A stretch of DNA of 46,450 bases from Candidatus Gastranaerophilales bacterium (GTDB taxonomy: Bacteria > Cyanobacteriota > Vampirovibrionia > Gastranaerophilales > Gastranaerophilaceae). The stretch is taken from contig CALUWF010000010.1 of NCBI GenBank assembly GCA_944324405.1, positions 1 through 46,450 of the forward strand. Reading direction: 5' to 3'. Under the pieces are notes generated by a model that saw nothing but the letters and a program-made list of their open reading frames with translations, was not told where the DNA came from and did no database searches. Shown piece by piece: positions 7,840 through 16,361 of this stretch; positions within the stretch are counted from its first letter, which is position 1, and each line of letters starts with the position of its first letter. The position numbers and the translations under genes are program-made.

Positions 7840-8595
7840 TTACTCCAATCCTTCTCTTTGGACAAACTCTTTAACTTCAAAGAATTCTTCCATAGTTTTT
7901 AATCTGTCCCATGTTTGAACGTTATTTGTTCTCCAGTTTAAGGGGCATACAGAGAGAACTTCAACAAACGAAAATCCGCCCATATCAACGTTTTTAAGAG
8001 CTTTTTTAAATGTTGTTTTTAATTTTCTTAAATTAGAAACAGAAGCTCTTGCAACGAAAGATTTGTTAGGATCAGCAATTGATGCAACCATTTCGGCACC
8101 TTTTGCGGGACGACCCGTAACGTCGCAGTCACGACCGTAGGGTGTGGTTTCCGTTTTTTGACCCGGCATTGTGGTAGGCGACATTTGACCGCCCGTCATA
8201 CCGTAGTTAGTGTTATTTGCAACGATAATAAGCAGATTTTCACTTCTGACGGAAGCATTTACAAGGTGTTGAGAACCAATTGCAAGACCGCCGCCGTCAC
8301 CCATATATGCAATACCGACTAAATCGGGATTTGCACGGGTTACACCGTAAATAACCGGAGTTGTACGACCGTGGTGTGTTTGAACCGTATCAACATTCAT
8401 ATAATTCCAGGAAAGCAGAGAACAGCCGATGTCGCAGCCAAAAACCGCTTTATCATTCAACTCAAGTTCATCAATAGATTGAGCAAGAGTTTTTAAAATC
8501 ATACCATGACCACAGCCCGGGCAAAATTTAGATGCGCCAACCTCAGCGTTTTGCGCTTTTGCGAGCCTTGGTCCTTTTTCTAGCATTTCAATCAT
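7840..8595 (-). CDS. korB: 2-oxoacid:ferredoxin oxidoreductase, beta (TPP-binding) subunit
   Basis: A 251-residue thiamine-diphosphate subunit. It shows FCPGCGHG near residues 24-31, the pyrophosphate-binding segment YMGDGGGLAIG followed by ANNTNYGMTGGQ, and the family's TTPYG and cysteine-containing C-terminal part. It catalyses oxidative decarboxylation of a 2-oxoacid to the acyl-CoA together with the alpha chain. The length fits KorB/VorB rather than the longer pyruvate enzymes. It lies 26 bases downstream of the alpha gene. Confidence 0.93.
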   Translation of the reverse strand: MIEMLEKGPRLAKAQNAEVGASKFCPGCGHGMILKTLAQSIDELELNDKAVFGCDIGCSLLSWNYMNVDTVQTHHGRTTPVIYGVTRANPDLVGIAYMGDGGGLAIGSQHLVNASVRSENLLIIVANNTNYGMTGGQMSPTTMPGQKTETTPYGRDCDVTGRPAKGAEMVASIADPNKSFVARASVSNLRKLKTTFKKALKNVDMGGFSFVEVLSVCPLNWRTNNVQTWDRLKTMEEFFEVKEFVQREGLE

Positions 8596-8621
8596 TTATA
8601 TTTCCTCTTATTTCTAATTAT

Positions 8622-9716
8622 CTACACTGTAGCCGGTTCTTTAACCATTGATTCAACTTTTTGAACAATATCGTCGCCCGTAACGCCGACGCCCATTTTG
8701 TATAGAGTTGAATACGGTGTTGTTAAACCGTAGATTTTTTCAAGAACCATTTGCGCCAATTGACCGTTTGCAGATTCCGTAAAGAGAACTTGTTTAGCGC
8801 GTTTTACAGCGGCTCTCAGCGGTTTTACGGCAAGAGGACGGAGGGTAATCGGTCTGAATAAGCCCGCTTTAATTCCTTTTGCTCTTAATTCATCAATAGC
8901 AGTCATGGCAGACCTTGCAACAATACCGTGTGCAATTACCAAAATCTCTGCATCATCAGCTTTATATTCAAGATACTCTTCAATTTCCGGAGAAATTCTG
9001 TCAAATTCTTCCTGATATTTATCAAGAACTTCCATAAGCTCTTCTTCAAGGTTGAAAGTGTTTCTGACATGGTTAACGGGTCTTGAACCGTTTGCACCGC
9101 CTAGCGTTGCAACAGTCGGAACCATTTTGATACCGCGCGAAGCAGGATCATAAAGAGTAACGGGTTCTCTCATTTTACCTTGATAACCGTCAGCAAGCAT
9201 AAATGTAGGGAATCTGTATTTCCATGCCGTATTAAATGCTTTAATCATATAATCGTACAAATCCTGGTGACCTGCTGTCGAATATACAATTCTGAAGCCT
9301 TCACCGTTGCCGCCGAAGCAAGTCAGTCTTGTTTCCTGTTGAGCATAAATAACGGTTGCGGTGGACGGGCCGCCTCTTTGCATAACAGCGCAAACAAAAG
9401 GTATTCTCATCATCTCAGCCATGCTTTGTGCATCCTGCATAATTACATTACCGGGACCTGCTGTCGCAGTAAAAGCTCTCTTACCGGCTAAAATACCGCC
9501 GATTGTTGAAAAACCTGCCGAGATTTCATCTTCCGTTTGTAAAAAACCGGCTTCCATTTTAGGAAGCAATTTGCACCAAGTGTGCATAATTTCGTTCTGG
9601 GGAGTGATAGGATAACCGTACATAAATTCGGCTTCCGCTGCGTTTGCCGCATAGGCAATAACTTCATTTCCCGTCAAGAACATTCTGGTGTCTTGTGTAA
9701 TAAGTTTTTTTACCAT
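8622..9716 (-). CDS. korA: 2-oxoacid:ferredoxin oxidoreductase, alpha subunit
   Basis: A 364-residue alpha chain (pyrimidine-binding fold, then a transketolase C-like domain). YGYPITPQNEI near residue 34 and the later EDEISAG and TATAGPGN segments are typical of KorA/VorA alpha subunits. First gene of the alpha-beta-gamma-delta operon, with an AAGGA SD. Substrate is most likely 2-oxoglutarate or a branched-chain 2-oxoacid; the sequence alone does not decide this. The enzyme needs anaerobic conditions and ferredoxin, which fits a fermentative organism. Confidence 0.92.
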   Translation of the reverse strand: MVKKLITQDTRMFLTGNEVIAYAANAAEAEFMYGYPITPQNEIMHTWCKLLPKMEAGFLQTEDEISAGFSTIGGILAGKRAFTATAGPGNVIMQDAQSMAEMMRIPFVCAVMQRGGPSTATVIYAQQETRLTCFGGNGEGFRIVYSTAGHQDLYDYMIKAFNTAWKYRFPTFMLADGYQGKMREPVTLYDPASRGIKMVPTVATLGGANGSRPVNHVRNTFNLEEELMEVLDKYQEEFDRISPEIEEYLEYKADDAEILVIAHGIVARSAMTAIDELRAKGIKAGLFRPITLRPLAVKPLRAAVKRAKQVLFTESANGQLAQMVLEKIYGLTTPYSTLYKMGVGVTGDDIVQKVESMVKEPATV

Positions 9717-9790
9717 TTTGAATCCTTACATTTTGTGAGTGAATACACTAATTTTTTACTACAAAATCAAGGATTGTTCAAGTAAAATAT

Positions 9791-10957
9791 TTATTTAGAC
9801 AAGTTTTTCTTTATTCTTGCGTCTGCTGCGGATTTTATTTTATAAAGATTGTTAAAATCCATATCCGGCGTAAGGTGAAGCTTTTTACGCTGTGTGCTTG
9901 CAAATTCACTTATTGTCAAAAACTCGGGAATAAGCCTTTCCTTTGGCGAAGAGGGCCCCTTTTTCCTTTCATGTTTGTATGCAGCCGTTGTATATGCAAT
10001 AAATTCATTTCTTAGCTTTAATCTTGCGGCGTTTTCAGGATTTAAAGGATTATCGTCAACAGGTAAAAGCGGCTTTAAGATTTCTTTTATCTCTTCGTAC
10101 TCCGGATGTACGGCCTTACCTTGCAATATTTTATACGGAATGTCTTCTAACTCTTTAAAAATCGCAACATCCTTACCCAAAATTTGAATTTCACCCGTTA
10201 TTCCGTCGGGAAACTCGACTAAAATATGAATTGCGGTGTAGCCCGTTTCATTTCTTGTTATTGATTCCGATGCAAAGGTGCCGAATTTTTTATAAGAAGC
10301 TTTTGCAAGGTTGTGAAGTTTGGTTTGGCTTACATATTGAAACTTTTTATCCATTGGAATGTGGTTTTCAACCTCAACTATTTTAAGCTTACCCTCACTT
10401 TGAATATAGTCAATAAGCGCATCAATTACCGTGTCGGCACCGCCTTTTAATCCGTTACCCAAAATAATTCTGGCGCCCGTCAGGTCATGAAGATTGTTAA
10501 TTACACTTTCTTTTGAATACAAAAATTTCTGGCTTGCTTTTTCTCTTATTGAATTTGCACCCTTGGTGCGGCTTTCCAACTTAAAAACAGGATGCTCATC
10601 ATCACAAGGCATGCCATCCTGCGGCCTAAGAGGGCCAAGCACTTTTCTTAGAATATATTTAAGATCATTTGTATCACGATTTGCCATAGTGTATATACTA
10701 TGTGCCAAACCGTTTGATATCGTTCTTTCTTTTCCGGTTAAATCTTTTGAACCCGCCTTTGCCGTTTTTTCAAGCGCCTGCGGTTCAAATGTTTTTGCGG
10801 GCAGATTTTTACCTCTTGATGTAAAGGAAACACAGTCGTTTAAAAGCGGTTTAAGCCGCGGAGCATTAAACGTACTTGTGCTCATAACGGAGTTATTTTT
10901 TGAATTATCGATGCGAGGCGCAAAGACATTAATATTGTGAGTAAAAATTTTAAGCAT
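9791..10957 (-). CDS. RelA/SpoT-like nucleotidyltransferase domain protein
   Basis: A 388-residue protein. Residues about 120-285 match the (p)ppGpp synthetase domain: R130-x-K132 with SIREK (136-140), DLTGAR (158-163), GYTAIH (239-244), and E256-I-Q258 followed by LEDIPYK, equivalent to the EHxxxYK end of small alarmone synthetases. There is no HD hydrolase, TGS or ACT domain, so it is not the housekeeping Rel. The first about 110 residues are basic and low in predicted order; VSFTS at 43-47 is a weak match to a tag seen in other proteins here. The SD is AAAGGTGG. It follows yraN by 55 bases. It could make an alarmone, or pyrophosphorylate another target as toxic SAS proteins do; no antitoxin-like neighbour is evident. 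Confidence 0.7.
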   Translation of the reverse strand: MLKIFTHNINVFAPRIDNSKNNSVMSTSTFNAPRLKPLLNDCVSFTSRGKNLPAKTFEPQALEKTAKAGSKDLTGKERTISNGLAHSIYTMANRDTNDLKYILRKVLGPLRPQDGMPCDDEHPVFKLESRTKGANSIREKASQKFLYSKESVINNLHDLTGARIILGNGLKGGADTVIDALIDYIQSEGKLKIVEVENHIPMDKKFQYVSQTKLHNLAKASYKKFGTFASESITRNETGYTAIHILVEFPDGITGEIQILGKDVAIFKELEDIPYKILQGKAVHPEYEEIKEILKPLLPVDDNPLNPENAARLKLRNEFIAYTTAAYKHERKKGPSSPKERLIPEFLTISEFASTQRKKLHLTPDMDFNNLYKIKSAADARIKKNLSK

Positions 10958-11012
10958 TAATTGCCACCTTTAAACAGACAAAGTGTATAAAACATGAAAA
11001 GAATTTTTTTTG

Positions 11013-11357
11013 CTATATCGTAATGTTTTCAATAAATTCAATTTTGTTATCAAGAATTGATACGGCACTTATCCTATAAGAGCGGCACTTTTCTTTGGAT
11101 TGCGAAAGATAATATTGTGCGCATGAAATAATTTTTTCGAGTTTTGATTTTGTTATTGCTTCAAATGGCATGCCATATGCGTTTGTTGTTCTGTATTTTA
11201 CTTCGACAAAATATATTATATTACTCTTTTGTGCAATTATGTCAACCTCCCCGAAGCGTGAAAAGCGAAAGTTTGTATCAAGGATTTTAAAACCTCTTTT
11301 CAAAAGAAATTCTTTTGCTTTATCTTCTCCCAGTTTACCTTTAAGTTTGTTTGACAT
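11013..11357 (-). CDS. yraN: YraN family (UPF0102) protein
   Basis: A 114-residue protein with the YraN restriction-endonuclease-like fold. LGEDKAKEFLLKRGF is followed by FGEVDIIAQK and FVEVKYR, the conserved E-x-D...E-x-K core. The frame stays open upstream through the antisense strand of gatA, but the ATG at 11357 begins the conserved part (MSNKLKGKLGE), leaving a 40-base divergent gap to gatA. Precise cellular role of the family is not established; a DNA repair or processing function is usually suggested. No strong SD. Confidence 0.9.
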   Translation of the reverse strand: MSNKLKGKLGEDKAKEFLLKRGFKILDTNFRFSRFGEVDIIAQKSNIIYFVEVKYRTTNAYGMPFEAITKSKLEKIISCAQYYLSQSKEKCRSYRISAVSILDNKIEFIENITI

Positions 11358-11397
11358 AAAATAATTGTAATACAAAATAAAGTGGAGCACAAAGCTG

Positions 11398-12834
11398 ATG
11401 GAATTATTAAAAAAGACAGCAAAAGAACAGAGAAAAGCACTTTTAAACAAAGAAATAAGTGCTGTTGAACTGGTAAACGAAACATTCAAACAAATTGAAA
11501 ATCTTGATGAAAAAATTGGTGCATACAATTCCCTTACCAAAGAACAAGCCATTGAAACCGCAAAAAAAGTGGACGAAAAAATTGCAAAAGGTGAAGAACT
11601 GCCGCCTATGGCCGGTATTCCGCTTGCACTTAAAGATAATATGAACATGATTGGCTCTAAGACAACCGCAAGTTCAAAAATCCTTGAAAACTTTGTTTCA
11701 CCCTTTGATGCTACGGTTACAAAAAAACTTAAAGAAAACCTTGTACCTATTGTGGGTAAAGCAAATCTCGATGAGTTTGCAATGGGTTCAAGCAATGAAA
11801 ACTCGGCATTTAAAATTGTCAGAAACCCGCTGAACCTAAATAAAGTCCCCGGCGGCTCCTCAGGCGGCTCCGCCGCCTCCGTTGCAGCGTATGAGGCAAC
11901 CGTTTCACTCGGTTCGGACACAGGCGGAAGTATCAGACTTCCTGCAAGTTTTTGCGGCATAAACGGATTTAAACCCACCTACGGCAGGGTTTCGCGCTAC
12001 GGTTTAATAGCTTTTGCTTCATCGTTAGACCAGATAGGCCCATTTGGAAGATGTGTGGAAGATATTGCAAACCTTTATATGACAATTGCCGGATGGGACG
12101 AAAAAGACTCCACTTCACTAAAAATGGAAGTAGATGATGTTACAAAAACACTCAAAGACGGCGTCAGCGGACTAAAAATCGGCGTTATAAAAGAGCTTTT
12201 GGGCGAAGGCGTAAACGATGACGTCAGAAAATCTGTTGAAAATTCAATTGAAATTTATAAAAAACTCGGTGCAACAATAAAAGAAATATCTCTTCCGCTT
12301 TTAAAATATTCAATCGGCATTTACTACATTGTTGCAACGGCGGAGGCAAGCTCCAACTTAGCCCGCTTTGACGGCGTAAGATACGGCTATCGCACAAAAG
12401 ATGCCCAAAATCTTCTTGAAATGTACACAAAAACCCGTGCGGAAGGCTTCGGGGATGAAGTAAAAAGACGTATAATGCTTGGCACATACGCGCTTTCAAG
12501 CGGATATTACGATGCATACTATAAAAAAGCCCAACAGTTAAGAAGACTTGTGAAAGAGGACTTTGACAAGGCATTTAAAGATGTGGATATTTTAATTTCT
12601 CCCACATGCCCCACAACAGCTTTTGACATAGGTTCCAGAAACGAAGACCCGCTTGCGATGTATTTAACAGACATTGCAACAATAAGCGCAAACTTAATCG
12701 GTGCACCGGCTGTAAGCACTCCTTGCGGATTTGACAGCGAAAAAATGCCTATCGGACTGCAAATAATAGGTAAAAACCTCGATGAGGCAACGGTCTTAAG
12801 GGCTGCATACAATCTTGAACAAGCTCTAAAATAA
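11398..12834 (+). CDS. gatA: Glutamyl-/aspartyl-tRNA(Gln/Asn) amidotransferase subunit A
   Basis: A 478-residue amidase that supplies ammonia for converting misacylated Glu-tRNA(Gln) (and possibly Asp-tRNA(Asn)) in the GatCAB complex. The amidase signature is intact: Lys79 in LKDN, Ser154 in PGGSSGGS and Ser178 in SDTGGS. These match the known catalytic triad. Length is normal. gatB and gatC are not adjacent, so the operon is split. It is divergent from yraN and followed by a terminator. Confidence 0.97.
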   Translation: MELLKKTAKEQRKALLNKEISAVELVNETFKQIENLDEKIGAYNSLTKEQAIETAKKVDEKIAKGEELPPMAGIPLALKDNMNMIGSKTTASSKILENFVSPFDATVTKKLKENLVPIVGKANLDEFAMGSSNENSAFKIVRNPLNLNKVPGGSSGGSAASVAAYEATVSLGSDTGGSIRLPASFCGINGFKPTYGRVSRYGLIAFASSLDQIGPFGRCVEDIANLYMTIAGWDEKDSTSLKMEVDDVTKTLKDGVSGLKIGVIKELLGEGVNDDVRKSVENSIEIYKKLGATIKEISLPLLKYSIGIYYIVATAEASSNLARFDGVRYGYRTKDAQNLLEMYTKTRAEGFGDEVKRRIMLGTYALSSGYYDAYYKKAQQLRRLVKEDFDKAFKDVDILISPTCPTTAFDIGSRNEDPLAMYLTDIATISANLIGAPAVSTPCGFDSEKMPIGLQIIGKNLDEATVLRAAYNLEQALK

Positions 12835-12855
12835 ACTTTTGCCGCAAAATAAATT

Positions 12856-12883
12856 AACGCCCCTTTAATAAAGGGGCGTTTTT
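12856..12883 (+). terminator. Rho-independent terminator after gatA
   Basis: An 11-bp perfect stem AACGCCCCTTT/AAAGGGGCGTT with a 3-base loop is followed by TTT. It lies 21 bases past the gatA stop. Confidence 0.93.
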
Positions 12884-12961
12884 ACATATCTTTACAAAGC
12901 CTAAAGTATGTTTATTTCGGGTCGTTAATAAAAAAGTGTGAAACTAAAGGAAGGGATTAAA

Positions 12962-13627
12962 ATGAGTTCACAGTATAATTACGACGCAAGGCTCTCCGGG
13001 CTAAACATAGACAAAGACACATTTAATCAAAGAGCGCATGAAGTAATCGAAAATGAAAAACAAAACACTGATGAAAGCGTATTCTCATCAAAGGAAAACT
13101 TTGTAGAGCATTATGAAGAAAAAATCCTTGGCTCAAACAATGAAATAAGTCTTGATGATTTTACACAAAATGCAATTGAAAAAGGCTATTTGGAAGAAGA
13201 TGAGAGCGAAATATTTGCACGCCTTACAGATGGCGAGATGGGAGATCGGATTTTAAATAAAGACGAAGTCACAGCCCTTCTCGGTGCCGTCTACGACGGA
13301 GCGCAGGAAGCACAAAAAGGTGATAACGGAATTTATGAAAAAGTTACGGTTCAAGCCTGGGGCACAGGAGTTGATGACTGTTTGTCAAGAATTATAGACA
13401 ACTATGTGGATGGCATTGAGCTTTACAGTGAAGAATATAATGAGTACCTTAGCGAACTTTGCCGCATAAACGGAATTGAAGACCCGAATGTTGCATGGGG
13501 CGAAATAAAACTTCCAAAGATGAAACGCGGCGAAAATAACGAAATTTTAAAAGACCAAAACGGCAATATACAATTCTACAGTGAAGACGAACTTTTAGCA
13601 CTAAAAAACGAAAGCGAAAACACTTAA
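12962..13627 (+). CDS. Acidic protein with degenerate EF-hand-like loops
   Basis: A 221-residue, very acidic, soluble protein with no signal peptide. The ATG at 12962 is chosen because the SD AAGGAAGGG (12948-12956) sits right before it; the GTG at 12938 would place the SD inside the gene. Two loops resemble EF-hands but lack consensus positions: DGEMGDRILNKD and DQNGNIQFYSED. Glu- and Asp-rich helices surround them. The C-terminus is polar. It neighbours the true EF-hand gene at 13915, which suggests a shared family or use. Calcium binding is uncertain. The stop overlaps the end of the convergent miniprotein gene by 4 bases. Confidence 0.75.
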   Translation: MSSQYNYDARLSGLNIDKDTFNQRAHEVIENEKQNTDESVFSSKENFVEHYEEKILGSNNEISLDDFTQNAIEKGYLEEDESEIFARLTDGEMGDRILNKDEVTALLGAVYDGAQEAQKGDNGIYEKVTVQAWGTGVDDCLSRIIDNYVDGIELYSEEYNEYLSELCRINGIEDPNVAWGEIKLPKMKRGENNEILKDQNGNIQFYSEDELLALKNESENT

Positions 13628-13806
13628 TATGACCTAAAAAATCTGTTGTTCACTCCTCCCTTCCCTATCCTTACTATTACCTGTTTTAAACACCTCGGGC
13701 ACTTGCCTTCATAGGCAGTGCCCTCTTTATTTTTATATATTCTGCCGTATACATTACAGCATTCAAACATTACGCCCAAAAATTGTCTTTTTTCACTCAT
13801 AGTCAA
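13624..13806 (-). CDS. Small zinc-ribbon-like protein
   Basis: A miniprotein of about 60 residues with one Cys pair (ECCNVY, adjacent cysteines) and a CPRC knuckle, around GTAYEGKCPRC and ending in GGVNNRFF. The mix of conserved-looking Gly, Tyr, Cys and Arg and the intact frame indicate a real small protein, not a shadow. It recalls small zinc-ribbon proteins seen in other bacteria, but I cannot name the family. The TTG at 13806 has an SD (AAAGGTG) at good spacing; the ATG at 13800 starts MSEKRQ and is the alternative. Function unknown. Confidence 0.65.
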   Translation of the reverse strand: MTMSEKRQFLGVMFECCNVYGRIYKNKEGTAYEGKCPRCLKQVIVRIGKGGVNNRFFRSY

Positions 13807-13914
13807 ATTCTACACCTTTATAAAAACTTAAACAAGTCATATCGTTTAAATGGTTGTTTTCTTTTTTATAAAAAATCATTAAGCTATATCCAGGTTATAA
13901 AATGAGGTTAGATT

Positions 13915-14421
13915 ATGAGCGGATTAAGCGGTCAAGGGCTTATGGCACAAGCCATTTACGGACTTACAAACAATTTTGCGGTATTAAGCGCAGGCTCATC
14001 AGGCGGATTGACTTTAGATCAGATAATAAACCCGTCTGACGAAGTAAATAAAAACAATATTAATGCAAGCTTTCAAAGCTACTTAACACAAAATTTTTCA
14101 AGCATTGATGCGGACGGCGACGGAAAAATAAGTGCAACCGATTTGCAGCAATACACAAACCAACTTTCCCAAAAAGGCTTGAGTTATCAGGAACTAATGC
14201 AGCTATGCTACAGCGGCAGTGCAAGTTCCACGCTTGAAGAAGTACTTGCAAATTTTCAAGAAATTGACAAAGACGGCGACGGCCGGGTAACAAACCAGGA
14301 AATTGCCGCATATGGTATGGATGAAGAAATAGAAGAAATGGAAGAAAAATATCCGAAATTTCAGGCTACAAATATTTCAAATTATGTAGATAACGACGAT
14401 TACACTTCATCTTCAACGTAA
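13915..14421 (+). CDS. EF-hand calcium-binding protein
   Basis: A 168-residue protein with two canonical EF-hand loops: DADGDGKISATD (residues 65-76) and DKDGDGRVTNQE (118-129), each with acidic flanking helices. The N-terminus (MSGLSGQGLMAQAIYGL) is Gly/Ala/Leu-rich but lacks a charged signal-peptide start, so the export route, if any, is not obvious. The tail is acidic and Ser/Thr-rich. Calcium binding is well supported by the loop residues; the biological role is unknown. The 3' end overlaps the convergent rsmD by 9 bases. Confidence 0.85.
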   Translation: MSGLSGQGLMAQAIYGLTNNFAVLSAGSSGGLTLDQIINPSDEVNKNNINASFQSYLTQNFSSIDADGDGKISATDLQQYTNQLSQKGLSYQELMQLCYSGSASSTLEEVLANFQEIDKDGDGRVTNQEIAAYGMDEEIEEMEEKYPKFQATNISNYVDNDDYTSSST

Positions 14422-14955
14422 TTTTACAAACAAAAGACAACAACGACCATATTTTTTTTCCCTAAAAAGCTCCAGTGTGCCAACTTTGCTTAATTGCAAA
14501 AGTACATCGGGCTTTTTCTTTATGTCACATTCAACAAGTCCAAGCCCCTCTTGCTCCAGGAGTTTAGAGCATATTTGAAAAATTTCAAAATAAGAATAAG
14601 CCCAAGGGGGATCTGCATAAATTACGTCAAATTTTTCTTTTAAACCCGGTGCTTTCTTTAGGGAGTCAGCCAGAATAAATTTTGAATTAACACCCAAAAT
14701 ATTTGAATTTTCTTTTAAAATTTCAACAACAGACGGATTTATTTCAAAAGATAGCGTATTAAAGCCGCGCGAAACCGCTTCAAAGGTCATAATACCGGAG
14801 CCTGAAAACATATCCAAAAATTTTTTCCCCGAAAAATCACCAAAATAAGAATAAAGAGCATTAAAAACACTTTCGCGCACGACACTAAGGGTCGGACGTA
14901 CGCCCTTTGGAGTAGTTATTTTTCTGCCTTTATATTGCCCGCCTGTAAGTTGCAT
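14413..14955 (-). CDS. rsmD: 16S rRNA (guanine(966)-N(2))-methyltransferase
   Basis: A 180-residue SAM-dependent methyltransferase that modifies 16S rRNA in the 30S subunit. It starts with the typical LTGGQYKGRKI and RPTLSVVRESVFN, has the SAM-binding DMFSGSG (48-54) and the catalytic DPPW (115-118). Length and motif order match RsmD. It is divergent from the flavoprotein at 14985, with a 29-base gap that must hold both promoters or start signals. Confidence 0.95.
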   Translation of the reverse strand: MQLTGGQYKGRKITTPKGVRPTLSVVRESVFNALYSYFGDFSGKKFLDMFSGSGIMTFEAVSRGFNTLSFEINPSVVEILKENSNILGVNSKFILADSLKKAPGLKEKFDVIYADPPWAYSYFEIFQICSKLLEQEGLGLVECDIKKKPDVLLQLSKVGTLELFREKKYGRCCLLFVKLR

Positions 14956-14984
14956 TTTATTTTAAATCCTTACATCATATTACC

Positions 14985-16358
14985 ATGAAAAAAATTGTTA
15001 TTATAGGCGGAAGCGCAGCAGGCCCAAAGACAGCGGCCAAATCAAAAAGAATGAATTCCGAAAATATTATCGAACTGTATACGGATGAAAACCTCATATC
15101 CTACAGTGCCTGCGGGCTGCCTTATTTTATTGAAGGAACGGTTAAAAATATAAATCAGCTCATCATAAGAACACCGGAGGACTTTGAAAAACAAGGGGTA
15201 AAAGTTTTTCTTGAGCACAGGGCGCAAAAAATCTATCCTGAAAAAAAGTGCGTAATAATTAATGACAAGGAAGTATTTTATGACGAGCTTGTGCTTTGCA
15301 CAGGTGCAAGTCCTATTGTTCCGAATATTAAAAATATAAATATAGACGGTGTTTATTTTCTAAGGCGTGTGCGCGACGGAATAAAAATCAAAGAAGCGAT
15401 GCACAACTCTAAACGCGCGGTTATTATAGGGGGCGGCTTTATAGGCATCGAACTTCTTGAAGCTTTTGTACATAACGGTTTAAGCGTTGTTTTGATTGAA
15501 AGCTGCACAAGACTTATGAGAGCTTTTGACAGCGAATTCAGCGATATGATAAAAAACCACATACTGGAGCGTGACGGACAATGGATTGAAATGCACTTTG
15601 GGCAAGATGTTGAAGAATTTATCGCAAATGAAGAAGGAAAATTTACAAAGCTGAAAACAAAAGAGGGGCTTGAAATTGAGGCGGATTTTTGCGTAATAGC
15701 TTCCGGTGTAAAGCCAAATATAGATCTTGCGCGCGACGCCGGGGTTGAAATCGGCTCAAAGGGCGGCATTGTTGTTGATGAAACAATGAAAACAAATGTT
15801 AAAAATATTTGGGCAGCAGGCGACTGCACTCAGACACGCTGCCTTCTTACGGGACGCCCCGTTTATTATTCACTTGGAACAATTGCAAACAAACAAGGCA
15901 GGGTCGCCGCTATTAATATAAACACATGCCCGAAAGTATGTGAAAAATTTGACGGTGTACTTGGCTCGGCAATTACTAAATATTTTAATTATACAATGGC
16001 ACTCAGCGGCATAACACAAGAGAACGCGGCAAGAATAAGCGAACAATATGATCTGCATCCGATTAGCGCAACCGTTGTAAAAAAAGATAAAGCAGGCTAC
16101 ATGCCCGATTCAGAAAATATTACAATAAAACTGGTTGCCGATAAAAAAACAGGAAAATTGCTTGGTGCGCAAGGAATTGGCACAGGCGACGTAAATAAAA
16201 GAATAAATGCGATAACCTCGGCGCTGCAATCCGGACTTACCGTCGAAGACTTTCTGCACCTGGATTTACCTTATGCTCCGCCTTATTCTTCAACAATTGA
16301 CATACTTTTAACCGCAGCATACAGGCTAAACGGGCAGATTAAAGATAAAAACTGGTAA
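14985..16358 (+). CDS. FAD-dependent CoA-disulfide reductase/NADH oxidase family protein
   Basis: A 457-residue member of the pyridine nucleotide-disulfide oxidoreductase superfamily. The FAD motif GGSAAG is at 8-13, the redox cysteine is Cys43 in SACGLPY, the NAD(P)H motif is VIIGGGFIGIE near 146-156, and WAAGDCTQ binds FAD. A dimerisation domain follows. The single Cys in SxCGLPY is the hallmark of CoA-disulfide reductases, NADH oxidases/peroxidases and persulfide reductases. No rhodanese domain is fused. In an anaerobe it may reduce CoA disulfides, peroxide or polysulfide; the exact substrate is not resolved. Confidence 0.85.
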   Translation: MKKIVIIGGSAAGPKTAAKSKRMNSENIIELYTDENLISYSACGLPYFIEGTVKNINQLIIRTPEDFEKQGVKVFLEHRAQKIYPEKKCVIINDKEVFYDELVLCTGASPIVPNIKNINIDGVYFLRRVRDGIKIKEAMHNSKRAVIIGGGFIGIELLEAFVHNGLSVVLIESCTRLMRAFDSEFSDMIKNHILERDGQWIEMHFGQDVEEFIANEEGKFTKLKTKEGLEIEADFCVIASGVKPNIDLARDAGVEIGSKGGIVVDETMKTNVKNIWAAGDCTQTRCLLTGRPVYYSLGTIANKQGRVAAININTCPKVCEKFDGVLGSAITKYFNYTMALSGITQENAARISEQYDLHPISATVVKKDKAGYMPDSENITIKLVADKKTGKLLGAQGIGTGDVNKRINAITSALQSGLTVEDFLHLDLPYAPPYSSTIDILLTAAYRLNGQIKDKNW

Positions 16359-16361
16359 AAT

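Noticed and set aside
11358-11978. Long minus-strand extension of yraN antisense to gatA
   Set aside because: The conserved YraN protein begins at 11357. The extension is a mirror of gatA and carries no family features.
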